This document shows, piece by piece, positions 6,775 to 7,450 of a stretch of 7,450 nt of DNA (positions within the stretch are counted from its first letter, which is position 1; each line of letters starts with the position of its first letter). The stretch is from CALBPI01 sp039187375 (lineage in GTDB: Bacteria; Pseudomonadota; Gammaproteobacteria; Steroidobacterales; Woeseiaceae), in the NCBI GenBank assembly GCA_039187375.1, contig JBCCZN010000141.1:1-7450 (forward strand), given 5' to 3'. The translations under genes were made by a program, and so were the position numbers. Under the pieces are notes generated by a model. It was not told the origin of the DNA, ran no database searches, and was given only the letters and a program-made list of their open reading frames with translations.

Positions 6775-6803
6775 ATAATACCGCGTGTGCGCTAGATACC
6801 CAA
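6775..6803 (-). promoter_or_regulatory. Predicted sigma70 promoter of the thiamine uptake operon
   Basis: On the minus strand, TTGGGT (6803-6798) and TATTAT (6780-6775) are separated by exactly 17 bases. The -10 box matches 5 of 6 consensus bases; the -35 is weak at 3 of 6. Transcription would begin near 6768-6769, only a few bases before the first helix of the riboswitch, as expected for a riboswitch leader. The -35 box lies within the last codons of the upstream YfcC-family gene. Confidence 0.55.
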
Positions 6804-7450
6804 CTGCACAGCGATGACGAGCGTGATGCTGCCAAGCAGCAAACAAATACCAAGAAACGGCACGATAAACTTCAGCCACTTGCTGTAGGGAATACCTGCA
6901 ATACCCAGAATACCCATCAGTACTGCATTGGTCGGGACGATCATATTCATGAAGCCATCGCCCATTTGATAGGCCAGCACCGCAACCTGACGAGAGACGC
7001 CGACAATATCGGCCAACGGCGCCATGATTGGCATGGTCACATAAGCCTGACCCGAGCCGGAAGGCACGAACAAATTCAAAATACTCTGGATAAAGAGCAT
7101 ACCGACCGCCGACACCGATCCAGGCAATTGCGCCAGCGGCATCGCCAACCCATTCACCAGCGTGTGCAATACCTGACCGTCTTCGAGCATCAACGCAATG
7201 GCGCGTGCAAAGCCAATTAGCATTGCAGTGCCGGCCAGCTCTCCCGCGCCGTGCATGAAGTTGTGGGCAACGTAATCGAGAGACAAACGACCGATGAGCC
7301 CAACCACGATGGTCAGACCAACAAACACCGCACCCAACTCGGTGAAATACCAACCGTATTGCTTAATCCCCCAAACCAGCAGCACCAACGTCAGCAGCAC
7401 GAGCACAAGGATCAGCTTATGCACGCCGGTCATACCCGTGTCTTCGCCAA
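6792..7450 (-). CDS. YfcC-family membrane transporter, C-terminal part (cut by window edge)
   Basis: The reading frame is open to the right edge, so the gene starts outside the window. The internal ATG at 7433 is probably not the start, because codons for GEDTG precede it in frame and the family is about 460-510 residues long. Counting from that methionine, the fragment has an HKLILVL membrane segment at the front, AELAGTAMLIGFARAI-like helices (about 63-80), VPSGSGQAYVTMPIMAPLAD (123-142), QMGDGFMNMIVPTN (156-169) and KWLKFIVPF (185-193). These are the hallmarks of the YfcC branch of the C4-dicarboxylate carrier (DcuC) superfamily, whose members are annotated variously as dicarboxylate, amino-acid or peptide transporters. 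The substrate is unknown. Its TAG stop is 25 bases before the riboswitch, with no terminator visible, so readthrough into the thiamine operon is possible. It may also be unrelated to that operon. Confidence 0.88.
   Translation of the reverse strand, partial: GEDTGMTGVHKLILVLVLLTLVLLVWGIKQYGWYFTELGAVFVGLTIVVGLIGRLSLDYVAHNFMHGAGELAGTAMLIGFARAIALMLEDGQVLHTLVNGLAMPLAQLPGSVSAVGMLFIQSILNLFVPSGSGQAYVTMPIMAPLADIVGVSRQVAVLAYQMGDGFMNMIVPTNAVLMGILGIAGIPYSKWLKFIVPFLGICLLLGSITLVIAVQLGI

Noticed and set aside
6703..7353. 216-codon open frame on the minus strand overlapping the YfcC-family gene and the riboswitch
   Set aside because: The translation is rich in Cys, Arg, His and Trp with no family pattern. 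It runs through the riboswitch, while the overlapping frame encodes a clear transporter.

Overview
The window looks like a chromosomal segment of a Gram-negative proteobacterium, most likely a gammaproteobacterium. The evidence is a TonB-dependent outer-membrane receptor, a lipoprotein-type amidohydrolase, a glutathione-dependent glyoxalase II and moderately GC-rich, densely packed genes. No species can be named from the sequence alone. There is no phage, transposon, CRISPR, rRNA or tRNA signal.

Plus-strand block (1-2971): a secreted NTF2/DUF4440-like protein is translationally coupled (TAATG overlap) to a membrane-anchored YtcJ-type metal-dependent amidohydrolase. A gloB-type glyoxalase II follows after a short gap with a good ribosome binding site. 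The three genes could form one transcription unit, but no common pathway is evident. gloB converges on the minus-strand operon with only 6 bases between the two stop codons.

Minus-strand block (6803 down to 2978): this is the most informative part. A sigma70-like promoter leads directly into a clear TPP (THI-box) riboswitch. Its 3' end overlaps the Shine-Dalgarno sequence of a TonB-dependent receptor. Downstream lie a 79-aa YkoF/MTH1187-type thiamine-binding-domain protein, a PnuC-family transporter of the PnuT kind, and a ThiK/choline-kinase-like small-molecule kinase. All are tightly spaced or overlapping. Together they read as a TPP-repressed thiamine (or thiamine precursor) scavenging operon: TonB-driven outer-membrane uptake, facilitated inner-membrane passage through PnuT, cytoplasmic binding by the YkoF-like protein, and phosphorylation to trap the substrate.

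Right edge (6792-7450, minus): the C-terminal part of a YfcC-family (DcuC superfamily) membrane transporter, cut by the window end. It reads toward the riboswitch operon with no visible terminator between them, and the riboswitch promoter -35 box lies inside its last codons.
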